The translations under genes and the position numbers were made by a program. This document shows positions 53,488 through 54,516 of a DNA stretch of 54,516 nucleotides, one piece after another. Each line of letters opens with the position of its first letter. Within the stretch, counting starts at the first letter, position 1. The notes under the pieces are model-generated. The model was not told the DNA's origin. It worked only from the letters and a program-made list of their open reading frames with translations, and searched no databases. Where the stretch lies: NCBI GenBank assembly GCA_021766785.1, contig JAICBP010000076.1:129225-183740 (forward strand), in the 5' to 3' direction. The DNA comes from Sulfurimonas sp. endosymbiont of Alviniconcha boucheti (GTDB taxonomy: Bacteria > Campylobacterota > Campylobacteria > Campylobacterales > Sulfurimonadaceae).

Positions 53488-54516
53488 TCACTGTCCATCT
53501 CTAACACACCTAACATAACCATTAGCGCGTTTAACGTTGCGACCCACATCGCCACGGTTGAAGTTAACAATCCAAGCACGGTACTTTTCCTCCTCATAGC
53601 TAGTAGAAGACCAATAGTAGTTAGAGCTAACATTTTTAAAATAAGCAGTATCTATCGCTAGAGTATATTTGCCATAATCAATTATACCCTCTAACTCTGT
53701 AGATGTAGGAAGTCTCCAGTCTGTGTAACCTCCAAGAGTTAAGTCACTACAATATGTTGCAGCTGTGTCACCACTTGTGTTGTAACATACAGGTGAGTTT
53801 TTATAATTTGAGCATGTATTATAGTTCGCATTGGTAAGCCATGTTTTTGTTACACTAGCTACAGCCGCATTATCTTGCCACATAAGTTCTGTAAGTTCAT
53901 CTGTTACGATGTCTGATGCTCTTGTGTATTGAGGAGTTAACCCTTTTTGGTAGTAACCATCATCTTTGAGAGAGCCATCTGTCACTTCATTTCCACTTGC
54001 ATCATAAGACTTTGTTTGTCCTGTTTTTTTGGTGGCAGTTTGTATGGCGTTTATAGTTATGTTTATAGTTGCTATAACCGAATCAACACTACCATCATTT
54101 ACTTTATATGTAAAACTGTCTGTACCGCTATAGTTTTCATTTGGAGTATAAAGTAAATTTGGAGCTGTACCACTTAGTGTTCCATGTGATGGATTCTCAA
54201 CTACTATGTATGTTAGAGTATCTCCATCTTCATCCTCACCTACTAGAGTAATATTAAAATTTTTATCTTCATCAGTTACAAGAGTAAGAGCTCTAGCCGT
54301 TGGTATTTTATTGGGGTTGGCAGTTTGTATGGCGTTTATAGTTATGTTTATAGTTGCTATAACCGAATCAACACTACCATCATTTACTTTATATGTAAAA
54401 CTGTCTGTACCGCTATAGTTTTCATTTGGAGTATAAAGTAAATTTGGAGCTGTACCACTTAGTGTTCCATGTGATGGATTCTCAACTACTATGTATGTTA
54501 GAGTATCTCCATCTTC
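53488..54516 (-). CDS. Large Big_9-repeat adhesin-like protein with C-terminal DUF1566 domain, candidate DGR target B (partial)
   Basis: The frame is open from the right window edge to the TGA at 53488, showing the last 342 residues. From the edge: two Ig-like/cadherin-like units of about 95 residues of the PF17963 (Big_9) kind (VTDEDKNFNITL, DEDGDTLTYIVVENPSHG, LLYTPNENYSGTDSFTYKVN). Then a linker TATKKTGQTKSYDASGNEV, then a DUF1566 domain (ELMWQDNAA, TYCSDLTLGGYTDWRLPTST, NYYWSSTSYEEE, AWIVNFNRG, VRCVRDGQ-stop). Extra cysteines lie in NTCSNYKNSPVCYN. Such proteins are long surface or secreted binders. The start and any secretion signal are outside the window. Confidence 0.85.
   Translation of the reverse strand, partial: EDGDTLTYIVVENPSHGTLSGTAPNLLYTPNENYSGTDSFTYKVNDGSVDSVIATINITINAIQTANPNKIPTARALTLVTDEDKNFNITLVGEDEDGDTLTYIVVENPSHGTLSGTAPNLLYTPNENYSGTDSFTYKVNDGSVDSVIATINITINAIQTATKKTGQTKSYDASGNEVTDGSLKDDGYYQKGLTPQYTRASDIVTDELTELMWQDNAAVASVTKTWLTNANYNTCSNYKNSPVCYNTSGDTAATYCSDLTLGGYTDWRLPTSTELEGIIDYGKYTLAIDTAYFKNVSSNYYWSSTSYEEEKYRAWIVNFNRGDVGRNVKRANGYVRCVRDGQ
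53515..53592 (-). other. Candidate variable region B (26 codons)
   Basis: Same length and bounds as variable region A, preceded by the shared 20-base block at 53603-53622. It holds AAC and A-to-other type codons (AAC, CGT, GAT, GGT, CGC, GCT, TAT), as expected if an AAC/AAT-rich template were read with changes at A. It encodes the loop after AWIV of the DUF1566 fold. Confidence 0.5.
54034..54516. repeat. Tandem Big_9 repeat, 285-base period, 198 bases identical
   Basis: Bases 54034-54231 recur exactly at 54319-54516, where the window ends, so identity may continue. The period of 285 bases equals one 95-residue repeat. The intervening 54232-54318 holds the first part of the visible unit. Exact DNA identity implies recent duplication or gene conversion. 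Confidence 0.95.

Noticed and set aside
53403-53633. 76-codon minus-strand ORF overlapping the end of the large DUF1566 protein
   Set aside because: It is the alternative frame across variable region B, the hairpin and the start of the Avd-like fragment. It has no ribosome site, and the real frames on either side explain the sequence.
52711-54516. Insertion sequence or phage as the source of the repeats at the right end
   Set aside because: No transposase, integrase, terminal inverted repeats or target duplications are visible; the repeats are protein-domain repeats and paired DUF1566 ends.

Overview
The window reads as an AT-rich chromosome segment from a free-living member of the Campylobacterota (Epsilonproteobacteria), closest in gene content to autotrophic sulfur or hydrogen oxidisers of the Sulfurimonas/Sulfurovum kind. 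The evidence is a 2-oxoglutarate:acceptor oxidoreductase (oorABC), a fused CcsBA cytochrome c synthase, an ilvB-ilvN-lpxD cluster, a trpD-tsaE-lptB-rpoN cluster and the block gltX-like/yggT/lipoprotein/mobB/fbp/small Cys protein/metG/Mur-like gene. As far as I recall, these orders are typical of this phylum. The placement comes from reading the proteins, not from a search. Coding density is very high, with many 1-4 base TAATG or ATGA overlaps. The only gene-free stretch over 300 bases (3106-3852) holds a TetR operator-like array and the RNase P RNA.

Layout: 1-2321 oorABC (oorA cut by the window edge) with a terminator. 2488-4246 a tetR gene, four operator-like palindromes at an exact 32-base period, rnpB, a small ORF and tRNA-Glu. 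4366-7905 a GlnRS with a YqeY/GatB-type tail, followed by a GluRS paralogue that has lost its HIGH and KMSKS motifs. 7905-15887 a mostly plus-strand housekeeping block (yggT, mobB, fbp, metG, a Mur-like protein, an orphan TRAP binding protein, a DUF4015-type protein). 15877-20899 a minus-strand polysaccharide export pair with queC and a ygjP-like gene. 21117-23107 a UDG-4-like protein plus a periplasmic protein. 23123-27936 ccsBA-DUF2461-hemH. 28125-33128 hisS-speA-cysE-aspC. 33147-43652 a long minus-strand run (lpxD, ilvN, ilvB, WD40 protein, ilvA, rpoN, lptB, tsaE, trpD, S4 protein). 43763-51914 a methyltransferase, ppaC and gltBD. 52093-52710 recO.

The most unusual part is the last 1.8 kb (52711-54516, minus strand). 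Two DUF1566 genes there have C-termini that look like paired variable regions of a diversity-generating retroelement (DGR). Each has a conserved framework, a 26-codon block that differs mainly at first and second codon positions, a conserved 3' noncoding flank, and a GGAGC-NTTA-GCTCC hairpin ten bases after the stop. Between them is a 43-codon ORF that starts like the DGR accessory protein Avd but ends early. No reverse transcriptase or template repeat lies in the window, so this looks like a remote or decayed DGR target cassette. The upstream target is the C-terminus of a large secreted-type protein built from Big_9-type repeats, two of which are identical at DNA level over 198 bases.

Functionally, the window combines central carbon metabolism (rTCA-type 2-oxoglutarate synthase, FBPase), nitrogen assimilation (GOGAT), branched-chain amino acid, cysteine, aspartate and arginine/polyamine metabolism, cytochrome c and heme assembly, envelope biogenesis and translation quality, with one surface-diversification locus at the right end.
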